64,000 nt of DNA from M55B174 sp034716235 (GTDB lineage: Bacteria; Patescibacteriota; Minisyncoccia; CAIUEV01; JAHKAQ01), in the NCBI GenBank assembly GCA_034716235.1, contig JAYEHH010000019.1, positions 1 to 64,000 of the forward strand, read 5' to 3'. Shown here piece after piece: positions 1 to 8,009 of the stretch. Made by a program: the position numbers and the translations under genes. A model generated the notes under the pieces. The model was not told the origin of the DNA, did no database searches, and saw nothing but the letters and a program-made list of their open reading frames with translations. The stretch's first letter is position 1, and each line of letters opens with the position of its first letter.

Positions 1-99
1 AAGTCTAAAGTTATAAAACAGAAAGTAGAAAGTTCATAAAGTTTGTAAAGTTTAAAGTAGAAAGTTTATAAAGTGGAAAGGAATTTTGAGTTATTCACC
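1..99. repeat. Degenerate AAAGTTCATAAAGT-type tandem repeat
   Basis: This non-coding stretch is built from irregular copies of words such as AAAGTAGAAAGTTCATAAAG and TATAAAGT. The same wording recurs at about 18382-18450, 23209-23285 and 63918-63946, usually beside the longer dispersed repeat. I see no gene in it. Confidence 0.6.
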
Positions 100-345
100 T
101 CCGCCCTGCATGTCATCTCCGTGCCTGCCATTCATCGGGGTAAACTCCAGCCCGCCTAAGCTCGCTAACTAATGTACCCATTACAATTTTGTGACACGGC
201 GAGACTAGCGGGAATCTCACCTGAAAGGTGACCAGCCTTTGGCTGGCGATTCTTTTCCCCCACTTTGCCAAGCTAGTTTTTCCTAAATTTGCTCGGGACC
301 CCCGTTTTCCTACCTCACGGCAGGCAGGCACGGGGGTGACACATA
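100..345. repeat. Dispersed mosaic repeat, copy 1
   Basis: This copy is GC-richer than its surroundings. It carries blocks that recur elsewhere in the window, such as ACAATTTTGTGACACGGCGA, CCTAAATTTGCTCGGGA and inverted GTCA...TGAC ends. Related copies lie near 11.7-12.0, 13.35-13.55, 14.6-14.8, 18.5-18.75, 23.4-23.6 and 23.85-23.98 kb. A 72-codon reading frame exists on the minus strand, but it only reads through repeat blocks and is not a credible gene. Confidence 0.75.
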
Positions 346-354
346 CATTAAGAA

Positions 355-678
355 TTACTCTTTTGTTGCCACTTTCGTAATTTCTACCTCAGAGAAAGGT
401 TGTCGATGACCCTTTTTTAATTTATGACGTTTTTTAGGAATTTGTTTAATAATAATCACTTTTTTAGAACGCCCTTGTTTTAACACCTTGCCTTCTACCT
501 TGACTTGTTTGAGAATAGGATCTCCTACTTCAACCTTTTTTCCTTTTTCATCACTAATTAAAAGGACTGCTTCAAAGGAAACTTTTGCTTTTTCTTTAAG
601 GGGAAGCTTTTCAATTTTAATTTTATCGCCTTTTTGCACAATATATTGTTTGCCACCTGTTTTTATCACTGCCAGCAT
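355..678 (-). CDS. rplU: 50S ribosomal protein L21
   Basis: The 107-residue protein is full length for L21. It opens with the family signature MLAVIKTGGKQYIVQKGD and has the basic KRHKLKKGHRQPF segment near residues 82-94 that contacts 23S rRNA. L21 is usually followed by rpmA (L27), but here the downstream side runs straight into the dispersed repeat at 100-345, so L27 must be encoded elsewhere. Translation starts at ATG 678. The gene upstream is the WecA-like transferase, 63 bases away on the same strand. The identification is secure from sequence alone. Confidence 0.97.
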   Translation of the reverse strand: MLAVIKTGGKQYIVQKGDKIKIEKLPLKEKAKVSFEAVLLISDEKGKKVEVGDPILKQVKVEGKVLKQGRSKKVIIIKQIPKKRHKLKKGHRQPFSEVEITKVATKE

Positions 679-741
679 AAATTTTATTTAAAAAATTATC
701 ACTCTTTATAAGCTATTTTATAGCACTAACCAAAAATAAGG

Positions 742-1722
742 TCAAACGGATGCCCGTCGCTTTTTTATTAGCCAAATTATTCCTCCAAAAATAAAAACTA
801 ACAACCCCAACGCTAGTATTTTTATGTCTGTTTGCAATGTTAGGGCTAAGGTGCCAAAACTAGCACTTAAAACATACATCAATAATACAACACTTCGTTC
901 AGATACTCCTGCATCTAGCAATCTATAGTGAAGATGCCTCCTGTCGCCACCTCGCCAAGGTGGTTGCTTATTTATAATTCGAGAAAAAGAAACATAAATG
1001 AAATCAAGCAGAGGGATTCCTAAAATTAAAGCGGCGGTTGCTACTTTTCCTCCAGAATAAATAGCTAACAAAGCCAACATTAAACCGATAGACCCACTTC
1101 CCACGCTCCCTAAATAGACCTTGGCTGGATAAAAATTAAAGAAAAGAAAGCCTAGTATTATTCCAGCCGTTAAAAGAGCAATGGTTGCTGTTTGAGGTTG
1201 AGCCACCAAGGGAGACAAGCTTAAAAAGAATAAGATCATCATGCCGATAAAACCTACGCCACCCGCTAATCCATCCAGTCCATCAAACCAATTAAAGGCG
1301 TTAATAACAACAATGATCCATAAAAAAGATAGGATATAATTTAACCAAAAAGGAAGAAAGATGAGACCAATAATGGGTAGCTTGATATGATCGATAGTAT
1401 CGTTTACCAAAAGAAGCATTATGGCTGCCCCTGCTTGATAAAATAGCTGGTGAACAGGCTTTAAATTAAATCTATCATCAGCTAATCCTCCAGCAATGAT
1501 AATTAGTTGAGCGACTAAAATGCTCCAATAGTCCTTAGCAAGAACACCCCAAATATTTCCCCAAAAATAAATTAAGCTGATACCCATTAATAAAAGTAGG
1601 GAAATAATTATTCCCCCTCGTTTTTTCAAAAAAGCTTTAGAGAAATTAAACTTTCTCGCCACGTAAATCATTCCCGAAGAAAGGAAAGTGGCTAAAAGAA
1701 AAATTAACAGAAAAGAAAGCAT
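742..1722 (-). CDS. WecA/MraY-type undecaprenyl-phosphate sugar-1-phosphate transferase
   Basis: This is a 326-residue polytopic membrane enzyme of glycosyltransferase family 4. Family members move a sugar-1-phosphate from a UDP-sugar to undecaprenyl phosphate, the first lipid-linked step of surface glycan synthesis. Diagnostic motifs are visible: an Asp-Asp pair in GLADDRFNLK (residues about 79-88), NAFNWFDGLDGLAGG (141-155) and the cytoplasmic HLHYR motif near 263-267. About ten hydrophobic segments surround them. The spacing of HxH after GGDRR favours WecA/TagO over MraY, but the sugar cannot be assigned. The gene lies 3 bases from the upstream GT2 gene, which suggests one transcript and a shared glycan pathway. 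Confidence 0.88.
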   Translation of the reverse strand: MLSFLLIFLLATFLSSGMIYVARKFNFSKAFLKKRGGIIISLLLLMGISLIYFWGNIWGVLAKDYWSILVAQLIIIAGGLADDRFNLKPVHQLFYQAGAAIMLLLVNDTIDHIKLPIIGLIFLPFWLNYILSFLWIIVVINAFNWFDGLDGLAGGVGFIGMMILFFLSLSPLVAQPQTATIALLTAGIILGFLFFNFYPAKVYLGSVGSGSIGLMLALLAIYSGGKVATAALILGIPLLDFIYVSFSRIINKQPPWRGGDRRHLHYRLLDAGVSERSVVLLMYVLSASFGTLALTLQTDIKILALGLLVFIFGGIIWLIKKRRASV

Positions 1723-1725
1723 CGG

Positions 1726-3255
1726 TTATTTTTTATTCCTTACTTTCTCACTTACCCAAAAATTGGAAAAGTATTTCCCAAACATTAACCTAGTTTGAGA
1801 ATCAATGGCTGGAATTGAACCTAAAAGTGGAGCGATGATAGGAACCAGCGCCCATTGCAGAACCATAGTGACATATTTAAACCGACCATACTTAGCAGGC
1901 TTCGGAGGCAATAAAAAGAAACTTAAAAACATAGAAGTTACTAAGCCAATCATTGCTAATGTTAAAATCCCTCTAGTAACCATTGGTAAATTATGAGCAA
2001 TCACCGTTTCGCTAAACTCTGGCCCTCCAATAATAAGTGGCAACCAGCCAAGCATTAAAATAAGAAAAGAAGATGTCGCCCAAGAATGGTTACCTTCCAA
2101 CATAATACCTAAATGCCTCACTCTCTCTCCCCAAGGAATTTTTTTATTCTTTAAAAAAGCCCTTGCAATTCTAGGGAAATGCTCAATCCCATAAGCCCAA
2201 CGCCTTTTCTGTTTATATTGATTAACAATAGTTTTGAAAAAACTACCAGCCATCGTAGCATCCATAGAAACGGGAAGATACACTGGGACTGATCGATAAT
2301 TACCGTTATATAAAATATAGCATTGCCAAAAAATAACCGAGTCATCATTTATTACATCCTCTTGCCATAGACCAACATCTATTAATGCTTTTAAGCTCAT
2401 AGAGTGAGAGGAGAAGGTAACTAAACGTTCCGGACGAGTACTTTCAATCATGTGCCAGAAAGAAGAACTAATAGAGATAACTCGCACTATCGCAATGGCA
2501 TCCCAAATATTGTTATTGTACATAGGAAGCGGTTGATAGCTTTCATGATACCGATCCTTGCTCTTTAAGAAATGATAAGCAGCAGTAGCTAAATACTGAG
2601 GACTCACACAAGTATCACTATCCAGATTAGAAACAATGATATTTTTTACAGGAATCCTTTGTTTTTTTAAATATTTAATGCCTGCTTTAGCCGCCCAATT
2701 AGAATTACAAGCCTTAACTTTCATTTCATCTTTTTTGTCGGGGTGAATACTGGTAAGAAAAGCTTTAAAATGTTTACCGTATTTTGCCTTTAATTTCTCC
2801 TGCCTAGAACAAGCTTCTTTTCCCGCTCTTGCTTCCGCGCTAATAGAGAGAATAATTTTTTTAGTAGGAAAATTACTATTTACAATAGCCATGACCGATG
2901 GTTCTAAAATTTCTAGACTCTCATCGTAATAAGGAATAATGATTAAATGATAGATGTCTTCGAATCTTAAACCGTCCTGACTTTTCACTGTTTTACACTT
3001 TTTAAGCCAATTCAGTTGCATCGCCTTCTTCATCCGACGATAAGATATAACAGAGTGTCCACTTATAATAATTGTTCTGACCAACCAGTAAAAATCGTAG
3101 AAAATAACCAAGACGGCTGCTACAATGGGAGCTAAGAAGGCCATAATTACTGCACCAATTAAAGTAATCCAGGTGGCTAATCCTGGAATCATTTCTAATC
3201 TACGGTGTAATTTATATTCTTTACTTGTTTTGTCTGGAAAAGAGGGAAATTTCAT
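1726..3255 (-). CDS. Membrane-anchored family 2 glycosyltransferase
   Basis: The 509-residue protein has a transmembrane pair near residues 28-70, a cytoplasmic GT-A domain and four or so C-terminal membrane helices. The GT2 nucleotide-binding DSD lies at 212-214 in SNLDSDTCVS. An acidic pair (ED, 299-300) is followed by the QKRRW motif at 349-353, the (Q/R)xxRW signature of processive cellulose- or hyaluronan-synthase-like enzymes. This order suggests polymerisation or membrane-coupled transfer of a sugar, product unknown. It sits between a WecA-like enzyme and a small membrane protein with 1-3 base gaps, so it probably belongs to the same operon. Confidence 0.85.
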   Translation of the reverse strand: MKFPSFPDKTSKEYKLHRRLEMIPGLATWITLIGAVIMAFLAPIVAAVLVIFYDFYWLVRTIIISGHSVISYRRMKKAMQLNWLKKCKTVKSQDGLRFEDIYHLIIIPYYDESLEILEPSVMAIVNSNFPTKKIILSISAEARAGKEACSRQEKLKAKYGKHFKAFLTSIHPDKKDEMKVKACNSNWAAKAGIKYLKKQRIPVKNIIVSNLDSDTCVSPQYLATAAYHFLKSKDRYHESYQPLPMYNNNIWDAIAIVRVISISSSFWHMIESTRPERLVTFSSHSMSLKALIDVGLWQEDVINDDSVIFWQCYILYNGNYRSVPVYLPVSMDATMAGSFFKTIVNQYKQKRRWAYGIEHFPRIARAFLKNKKIPWGERVRHLGIMLEGNHSWATSSFLILMLGWLPLIIGGPEFSETVIAHNLPMVTRGILTLAMIGLVTSMFLSFFLLPPKPAKYGRFKYVTMVLQWALVPIIAPLLGSIPAIDSQTRLMFGKYFSNFWVSEKVRNKK

Positions 3256-3256
3256 T

Positions 3257-3676
3257 TTATACTTGGTTAACAGAAATTAAGGCCATTAAGGCAATATCAA
3301 TAATTAAATTAAATAAAAAGGAGGTAGCTAGTACAATTTTAACAATTAAGACATCTTTTCCCTTAAAAATAACTCCCAAAGAATAATTTAAAATAAGAAC
3401 AATCAGCCCGGCTATTGGTAATAAAAGAGCCTCTTTACCGCTACCCACTAAATCTATACCAAAATAAGCATTGTAATGAAGAATAATGGGCTCTGGGAAA
3501 GACATTAGTTTAACAGAAACTAAAAGCCAAGCCACTAAGTTAAAAACGATTCCCAGTACAACAAAAAAACGATTAGCCCTATTCGTCAAAAAATTTTCCT
3601 TTTTAATCAACTTGGACTTACCTTGTAATTTTAGTTTAGAGAAACTTTTTTTAAAATTTGAAAAATTAACTACCAT
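3257..3676 (-). CDS. Small four-helix membrane protein, DUF1648-like
   Basis: This 139-residue protein has a basic N-terminal tail of about 35 residues, then hydrophobic segments near 36-56, 78-100 and 110-135. The first loop contains PIILHYNAYFGIDLVGSGK, which resembles the P-x-H...G-D-G pattern of the DUF1648 membrane domain. No catalytic motif is visible and the function is unknown. It is one base from the downstream GT2 gene and 8 bases from the upstream regulator gene, so it is likely cotranscribed with them. Confidence 0.6.
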   Translation of the reverse strand: MVVNFSNFKKSFSKLKLQGKSKLIKKENFLTNRANRFFVVLGIVFNLVAWLLVSVKLMSFPEPIILHYNAYFGIDLVGSGKEALLLPIAGLIVLILNYSLGVIFKGKDVLIVKIVLATSFLFNLIIDIALMALISVNQV

Positions 3677-3684
3677 TTTCTCTA

Positions 3685-4278
3685 TTAGCCTTTAACGCTT
3701 TGCCTCCTTTTGGCAAGTTTATCTACCAAAACAATATTAGAAGCTTTCATGATTTCCGAAATAAATTTATCAAGCATTTCCATCCTATAAAACATCTCTT
3801 CGCTGGTCATTGTTGTGTAACGAATCTCTCTACCAATGTCAACCTCTATATTACTTACCGCTCTCTTAATTTTACCCTTATTTAATTCATCTCCTACCAC
3901 TAAAAGATCCACCACACTTTTTTTATTCTCCGTAAAAATTCCGGTTAGCACTGCATAAGTAACTTTTCCTGAGTTTTTAATGCTCTGTAGAGTTCTACTT
4001 CCTGGTGTAATATTGCATTTACCTACCATTTTTTTAAGCTCTGGGTAAAAAATAAATTGCTTGTTAAGATAATATCTTTTTCGCCTTTTTTGTTTCCGTT
4101 CTTTAATCATCCCCAGAGTGTGCATTTTCTTTAATTCGCCACTTATCTTCTGCCTAGGAAATTTTATCTTTTTGGCAATTTCACTTGCCGTAAACTCTGT
4201 CTTCGGGTTTAATACAAGAGCCTTGATAAGTCTTAATTTCATTTTCGACCCTAGAAGATATTCAAAAGGATCAGCCAT
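3685..4278 (-). CDS. Winged-helix transcriptional regulator with C-terminal nucleotidyltransferase-like domain
   Basis: The 197-residue protein starts with a winged helix-turn-helix of the ArsR/MarR kind (residues about 10-75, including FTASEIAKKIKFPRQKISGEL). It then has a basic linker and a domain beginning VTYAVLTGIFTENKKSVVDLLVVGD that resembles the Fe-S-free nucleotidyltransferase-like fold found behind some archaeal and CPR winged-helix proteins. It heads the minus-strand glycan operon. A 9+9 bp inverted repeat lies 61 bases upstream, between it and the divergent PP-loop gene, and is a reasonable autoregulatory operator. The ligand is unknown. Confidence 0.75.
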   Translation of the reverse strand: MADPFEYLLGSKMKLRLIKALVLNPKTEFTASEIAKKIKFPRQKISGELKKMHTLGMIKERKQKRRKRYYLNKQFIFYPELKKMVGKCNITPGSRTLQSIKNSGKVTYAVLTGIFTENKKSVVDLLVVGDELNKGKIKRAVSNIEVDIGREIRYTTMTSEEMFYRMEMLDKFISEIMKASNIVLVDKLAKRRQSVKG

Positions 4279-4338
4279 AATAGTAATTAAAAAATTAACC
4301 CCTCCTTAAGCTTTCTATTGCTTGCTAGCAGTATAGTT

Positions 4339-4358
4339 TTTACAACCAAGGTTGTAAA
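4339..4358. promoter_or_regulatory. Candidate operator, 9-bp inverted repeat
   Basis: TTTACAACC-AA-GGTTGTAAA is a perfect dyad in the 130-base gap between two divergent genes: the winged-helix regulator (start 4278) and the PP-loop gene (start 4409). A symmetric site of this length in a divergent promoter region next to a winged-helix gene fits autoregulation. This is inference. No terminator-like T run follows on either strand. Confidence 0.5.
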
Positions 4359-4408
4359 GAACGCCTTAAAAATCTAAAATTATTAAATATCTAAAACTAT
4401 TTCTATAA

Positions 4409-5398
4409 ATGGATAAGAAAATAACTTCAAAAACACCCAAACATGCCCTGATTCTATTCTCGGGAGGATTAGATTCTTTATTAGTAGCGAGAATAATGGA
4501 AAATTTAGGTTTTAAAATCACAGCTCTTATTTTCCAAAGTTGCTTTTTCAGCCCCAAAGTTGCCTTAGATATGACCTCTAAATACAATTTTAAAATAATT
4601 ACCAAAAATATTTCTAAGCAACAGCTTGAAATTGTTAAATGCCCTCGCTTTGGCTATGGAAAAAATATAAATCCCTGTCTTGATTGTCGCTTATTAATGT
4701 TAAAAACCGCCAAAAAGATTGCCCGGAAAGAAAAATTTTCTATCATCGTAACAGGTGAAGTCTTAGGTCAAAGACCCATGTCTCAAAATAGAAGGGCCTT
4801 TACCCTCATTGAAAAAGAAAGTGGGCTAGAAAATAATATTTTGCGTCCTCTTTCGGGGAAATTGCTACCCAAAACTATTTACGAAAGAGATGGATTGATT
4901 AACAGAAATAAACTTTACGAGATATTAGGCAAGAATCGCCAAAAACAACTAGGGCTTCTTGAGAAATATAAAATCACAGAATATCCTACTCCTAGTGGAG
5001 GATGCCTTTTGACTGATCCAGAATTTAGTCATCGCCTTAAAACTTTACTGCAGAAAAATCCTAACTGCAAAATTAACGACATTCAATTATTGAAACAAGG
5101 GCGTTTGTTCTGGGATAAAAAAAACTTAATTGTGGTTGGAAGAGATGAGGCAGATAATCAACAACTGGAAAAAACTTATAGAAAATCAACCGATGTTTTA
5201 ATGGAGTTAGTAGAATATCCTGGTCCTTTAATGTTAATTAGAAATTTTGGAAATAAAAAACCAACAATTAGTAAGTTAAAGGAAGTGGGAAAAATGTTAA
5301 TTCGTTATTGCTCTAAAGTAAAAGGAAAGAGAAATTTAAAGGTGCGAGTTCGTCAATTGGATGAAGATCGTACAATTTTAGTTAACAATATTTTTTAG
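4409..5398 (+). CDS. PP-loop ATPase, tRNA 2-thiouridylase-like, with NFACT-R-like C-terminus
   Basis: The 329-residue protein has the ATP pyrophosphatase loop ALILFSGGLDSLLVARIM at residues about 13-30. That motif is typical of enzymes that adenylate tRNA before thiolation (ThiI, MnmA and TtcA relatives). Cysteines at CPRFGYG and NPCLDCRLL (about 78-96) could carry sulfur. The segment TPSGGCLLTDPEFSHRL near 195 and the C-terminal YPGPLMLIRN region match the family in which a PP-loop is followed by an NFACT-type RNA-binding domain. The exact tRNA position modified cannot be told. The gene is monocistronic and followed by a hairpin. Confidence 0.75.
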   Translation: MDKKITSKTPKHALILFSGGLDSLLVARIMENLGFKITALIFQSCFFSPKVALDMTSKYNFKIITKNISKQQLEIVKCPRFGYGKNINPCLDCRLLMLKTAKKIARKEKFSIIVTGEVLGQRPMSQNRRAFTLIEKESGLENNILRPLSGKLLPKTIYERDGLINRNKLYEILGKNRQKQLGLLEKYKITEYPTPSGGCLLTDPEFSHRLKTLLQKNPNCKINDIQLLKQGRLFWDKKNLIVVGRDEADNQQLEKTYRKSTDVLMELVEYPGPLMLIRNFGNKKPTISKLKEVGKMLIRYCSKVKGKRNLKVRVRQLDEDRTILVNNIF

Positions 5399-5406
5399 AA
5401 AGAAAA

Positions 5407-5437
5407 ACGACTCTCTGTTATCACCCGTGAGAGTCGT
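5407..5437 (+). terminator. Hairpin after the PP-loop gene
   Basis: ACGACTCTC (5407-5415) pairs with GAGAGTCGT (5429-5437) around a 13-base loop, 8 bases after the stop codon. The T run is weak and delayed (TTTTTT only at about 5454), so this is a plausible but imperfect rho-independent terminator. Confidence 0.5.
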
Positions 5438-5596
5438 CTTCCAATAAGGATCCTTTTTTATTTTATTTTGTTTTTATTTTTCGCACTGCCTAATCTATAT
5501 TATACAACTTGATAAAAAACTACGCAAATAGAAACTGTCAACTAGAAAGTGATTCACTTTCACTTCGGTTATAAATTAAGAAATATCTTTTTTACG

Positions 5597-5741
5597 GTCA
5601 TTCCCGCGAAAGCAGGAATGACAGAGATAAAAATAGAGTATCCTCTTGACTGGCTTTTTAACGACAAGCTCGCCTGCCCACCATGCCTGCCGGCAAGCAA
5701 AGACAAGATAATCCAAAATTCAAAATTCAAAATTCAAAATT
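5597..5741. repeat. Short dispersed hairpin plus CAAAATT tandem repeat
   Basis: GTCATTCC (5597-5604) and GGAATGAC (5615-5622) form the hairpin found at the edge of the larger dispersed repeats. Four tandem CAAAATT heptamers lie at 5714-5741. A 65-codon frame runs through both and is not convincing. Apart from the terminator hairpin, the 5399-5750 gap holds nothing else I can name. Confidence 0.6.
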
Positions 5742-5750
5742 CATAATCTT

Positions 5751-6248
5751 TTATAGTTTACCATCAAGGCGTCTATTAAACTTTGTAGGATAAGGCTTAT
5801 CATTAACCACCGCTTTATCGTAATGCTCCTCGTAATCTTTTACCGCTAAAATTTCTTCTGTTAATTTAACAATATCCGAAGGAAGAAAATCGGCTTTTGT
5901 CAAAAAGTATAAAGCTCCAATTCGACAACCCTGTTCTCTTAATTCGCTAGAATCTAAATTGGTCAACAGAACCACTGGTATTTCTTTGGTCCGAATGTCC
6001 TTTTTACATTTTGTGAGAAGATCCATTCCATTTTCACCATGGGAAAAAACAATGTCTAAAAATATAATATCCGGCAATTCTTTTTTAATGATTTTGAAAC
6101 CATCTTCAATGTTAGTGGCTGAGATAATCTTATAATTCATAATTTCAAACTTCTTAGTATACATCTCAATGAAAATCGGCTCATCGTCAATTATACACAC
6201 CGTCCTTTTAACTGTTTTTTTGCGCTTCTTGTTTTTTGTTTTACCCAT
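5751..6248 (-). CDS. Single-domain response regulator (receiver domain)
   Basis: The 165-residue protein is a basic N-terminal tail (residues 1-13), a REC domain and a short tail, with no output domain. REC signatures are present: the acidic IDDEP near residue 20, the phospho-acceptor Asp in IIFLDIVF near 62, VVLLTNL and the conserved Lys in FLTKAD near 118. Such proteins usually act by protein-protein contact, as CheY does. No histidine kinase lies in the window, so its partner is unknown. The upstream neighbour is a secreted beta-helix gene on the same strand. Confidence 0.88.
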   Translation of the reverse strand: MGKTKNKKRKKTVKRTVCIIDDEPIFIEMYTKKFEIMNYKIISATNIEDGFKIIKKELPDIIFLDIVFSHGENGMDLLTKCKKDIRTKEIPVVLLTNLDSSELREQGCRIGALYFLTKADFLPSDIVKLTEEILAVKDYEEHYDKAVVNDKPYPTKFNRRLDGKL

Positions 6249-6309
6249 AAGTTAAAATTAAATTTATATTTATAAAATAAAAGTTTTTTTGTAATTTTAT
6301 TTTACATTT

Positions 6310-7260
6310 TTAGAACCGACAAGCAGAAGAAAATTGCCCCTTAGTATTGTCATCAAAAGTATTCCCGCCTAGAAATAACTGGCCACTCCATCCTCCAACA
6401 GGAGCATGATTTTGAATAGAACATCGCAATCCATAATGATCATTGTCTTTAATACTGTTCCCAAATATAGAAATTACTCCTTTGGTCCCTTGATATGATT
6501 GAGCAGAAATGCCACTCCTATCCGATTTTTTTATTTTGTTATCTATTATTTCTAAATCTACATCATCAATCTTAAATTCAATATTGGATTCTCCGTTATT
6601 TTTTATTATATTATCTTCAATAGTTACCTTAACACTCTTACGCATATCAATTCCCTCTTCTTCATTATCATAAATTTTAGAATCCTCTATAATAACTTGA
6701 CTTTTCTTAATATAAATTCCTTTATCGCCATTATCCTTGATAGAACATTCTCTGATTTCTCTTTCATATCTATCTTTTTTACGAGTTCGTGAACTACCTT
6801 CTAAAACAATGCCATCATGATCTGCCTTCTTTACTTTTACTTCAATAATTTTTACTCCAGCTTTTTCCGGAACTTTAATTCCAGTATTGCCACCTTTAAC
6901 GGTAACTTTCTTTAATTTAGATTTATGGTTCATCTTTACTGTTGTTCCTGTACTGTCTCCATCAATAATTACACCCTTTTTATCCTCTCCGTAAACATCA
7001 ACATTGCGGGGAATTTCAATGTGTTCTGTATAAGTTCCATTTTTTATTAAAATTTTATCGTTCTCGCTGGCACCAGCCAATGCTTCCGTAATGGTATTGT
7101 AAGGATTGTCAGCTGACCCATCTTCTGTTCCAGTATTGCTAGCATCTACATAAATATCATAGGTTCGTGCATGAGTGTTTGATGAAAACATCAGCAAGCA
7201 AATTGAGATTGCTAGCAGAAATAATCCTTGATGCTCTAAAACTCTTTTTCTGTTTTTCAT
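6310..7260 (-). CDS. Secreted parallel beta-helix protein (DUF1565/NosD-like)
   Basis: The 316-residue protein begins with a signal peptide (basic start, hydrophobic stretch at about 11-24, cleavage probably after HA at 31). It continues with the DUF1565 opening IYVDASNTGTEDGSADNPY and then repeated rungs such as ILIKNGTYTEHIEIPRNVDVYG, VIIEDSKIYDN and VTIEDNIIKNNG. These repeats predict a right-handed parallel beta-helix exposed on the cell surface, a fold used by carbohydrate-active or structural surface proteins. No catalytic residues of pectate lyase can be assigned. Role unknown. Confidence 0.78.
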   Translation of the reverse strand: MKNRKRVLEHQGLFLLAISICLLMFSSNTHARTYDIYVDASNTGTEDGSADNPYNTITEALAGASENDKILIKNGTYTEHIEIPRNVDVYGEDKKGVIIDGDSTGTTVKMNHKSKLKKVTVKGGNTGIKVPEKAGVKIIEVKVKKADHDGIVLEGSSRTRKKDRYEREIRECSIKDNGDKGIYIKKSQVIIEDSKIYDNEEEGIDMRKSVKVTIEDNIIKNNGESNIEFKIDDVDLEIIDNKIKKSDRSGISAQSYQGTKGVISIFGNSIKDNDHYGLRCSIQNHAPVGGWSGQLFLGGNTFDDNTKGQFSSACRF

Positions 7261-7441
7261 TTTATTGATAGTTAGTATTTAGTAATTAACTTGATATTTT
7301 TAGTTTATCATATTTAAAAAGTTTGGTCTAATTTTTGCAATATTTTTTTGTAATATTTTATCAGAAAGATATTTGAAAAATTTTTATTATTATATTTTTT
7401 CGATTGTTTTTAAGATTGATTTGGTAGGATAAAAATATTAT

Positions 7442-7508
7442 GGGTCCGGGATGGTCCGAGTTCTAATTTAGCACTAGAATCTCCGGGGTTCAATTCTCCG
7501 CGGATCCA
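7442..7508 (+). ncRNA. tRNA-like RNA with reduced D-arm
   Basis: The acceptor-like helix GGGTCCG (7442-7448) pairs with CGGATCC (7501-7507), with one G-U pair. The T-arm is convincing: CGGGG (7484-7488), loop TTCAATT, CTCCG (7496-7500). An anticodon-like stem GTTCTA (7460-7465)/TAGAAT (7475-7480) encloses a 9-base loop. Only 11 bases lie between the acceptor and anticodon stems, so a normal D-arm cannot form. The total is 67 bases and no CCA is encoded. It may be a tRNA pseudogene, a Y-RNA-like tRNA mimic or a regulatory RNA. The A-T flanks extend the acceptor helix further. The 14 bases 7460-7473 are perfectly complementary to the start of the RNA at 7576. Confidence 0.5.
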
Positions 7509-7539
7509 CAATATTAATAACAACGTGCAATGCGTGAAT

Positions 7540-7569
7540 TTGACAAAATTTCTTGATTTGGCATACTAT
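7540..7569 (+). promoter_or_regulatory. Consensus sigma-70-type promoter
   Basis: TTGACA (7540-7545), an 18-base spacer and TACTAT (7564-7569). The predicted start point is near 7576, which is where the complement to the tRNA-like arm begins. This makes a free-standing small RNA more likely than simple read-through. Confidence 0.6.
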
Positions 7570-7575
7570 CATTAG

Positions 7576-7642
7576 ATGCTAAATTAGAACCAATCGGATT
7601 ATTTTGAGATTCTAAAAAACTCGCACTTTGTGCGAGTTTTTT
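7576..7642 (+). ncRNA. Small RNA with complementarity to the tRNA-like RNA
   Basis: A transcript of about 67 bases is predicted from the promoter at 7540-7569 to the strong terminator at 7614-7642. Its first bases, TGCTAAATTAGAAC (7577-7590), are an exact complement of 7460-7473. A second block, TCGG (7594-7597), can pair with CCGA (7456-7459) across a 3-base bulge, giving up to 18 pairs. The RNA could open the anticodon-like arm in trans or, in a read-through transcript, form a competing long hairpin. There is no convincing reading frame. Confidence 0.45.
7614..7642 (+). terminator. Strong rho-independent terminator
   Basis: A perfect 13-bp stem (7614-7626 with 7630-7642, core CTCGCAC/GTGCGAG) has a TTT loop and six Ts in its right arm. 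It ends the small RNA at 7576. The A-rich left arm means it could also work on the minus strand. Confidence 0.85.
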
Positions 7643-7653
7643 GTTACCTTAAC

Positions 7654-7683
7654 AAAAATACCCCACAAATGCGGGGTATTTTT
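7654..7683 (-). terminator. Terminator of the HU gene
   Basis: AAAAATACCCC (7654-7664) pairs with GGGGTATTTTT (7673-7683). On the minus strand the helix lies 15 bases after the hup stop and ends in a T run. It sits back to back with the small-RNA terminator. Confidence 0.8.
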
Positions 7684-7698
7684 AGATTATTCCTTGAA

Positions 7699-7968
7699 TT
7701 ATTTTACTGCGTCTTTCATAGCTTGTCCTGGTCTGAATTTAGGTACTCTTTTGGCAGGAATAGTAATCTTTTTGCCAGTTGCAGGATTAACTCCCTGTCT
7801 TTTTTTTCTTCTAACTGATTCAAAAGTTCCAAACCCAATTAGTTGGACCCTTTTAGTTTTCATGTTCTTTTTGATAACTCCCAGAATTTCATCAATGATG
7901 TTGCCGATCTGGGTTTTAGGCAATCCTGCCTTTTTGGCAACGACTTCGATTAGTTCGCCTTTGTTCAT
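7699..7968 (-). CDS. hup: HU-family DNA-binding protein
   Basis: The 89-residue protein is of normal HU length. The dimerisation helices are at residues 1-40 (MNKGELIEVVAKKAGL...). The signature GFGTFESVRRKKRQGVNPA is at about 46-64 and the DNA-intercalating arm ends in TGKKITIPAKRVPKFRPG. HU bends and compacts DNA and assists replication initiation. The gene is monocistronic, with its own promoter-like region and terminator. HU and IHF subunits are hard to separate by eye, but the arm fits HU. Confidence 0.96.
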   Translation of the reverse strand: MNKGELIEVVAKKAGLPKTQIGNIIDEILGVIKKNMKTKRVQLIGFGTFESVRRKKRQGVNPATGKKITIPAKRVPKFRPGQAMKDAVK

Positions 7969-8009
7969 CTTTGTTTATTTAAAAATTAATTAAAAAATTA
8001 AGTTCTGTT

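Noticed and set aside
113..331. 72-codon frame on the minus strand
   Set aside because: It consists only of dispersed repeat blocks that recur in other frames elsewhere.
7442..7508. Ordinary tRNA gene, for example tRNA-Leu(TAG)
   Set aside because: No D-arm can form, the anticodon loop has nine bases, and a leucine tRNA would need a long variable arm.
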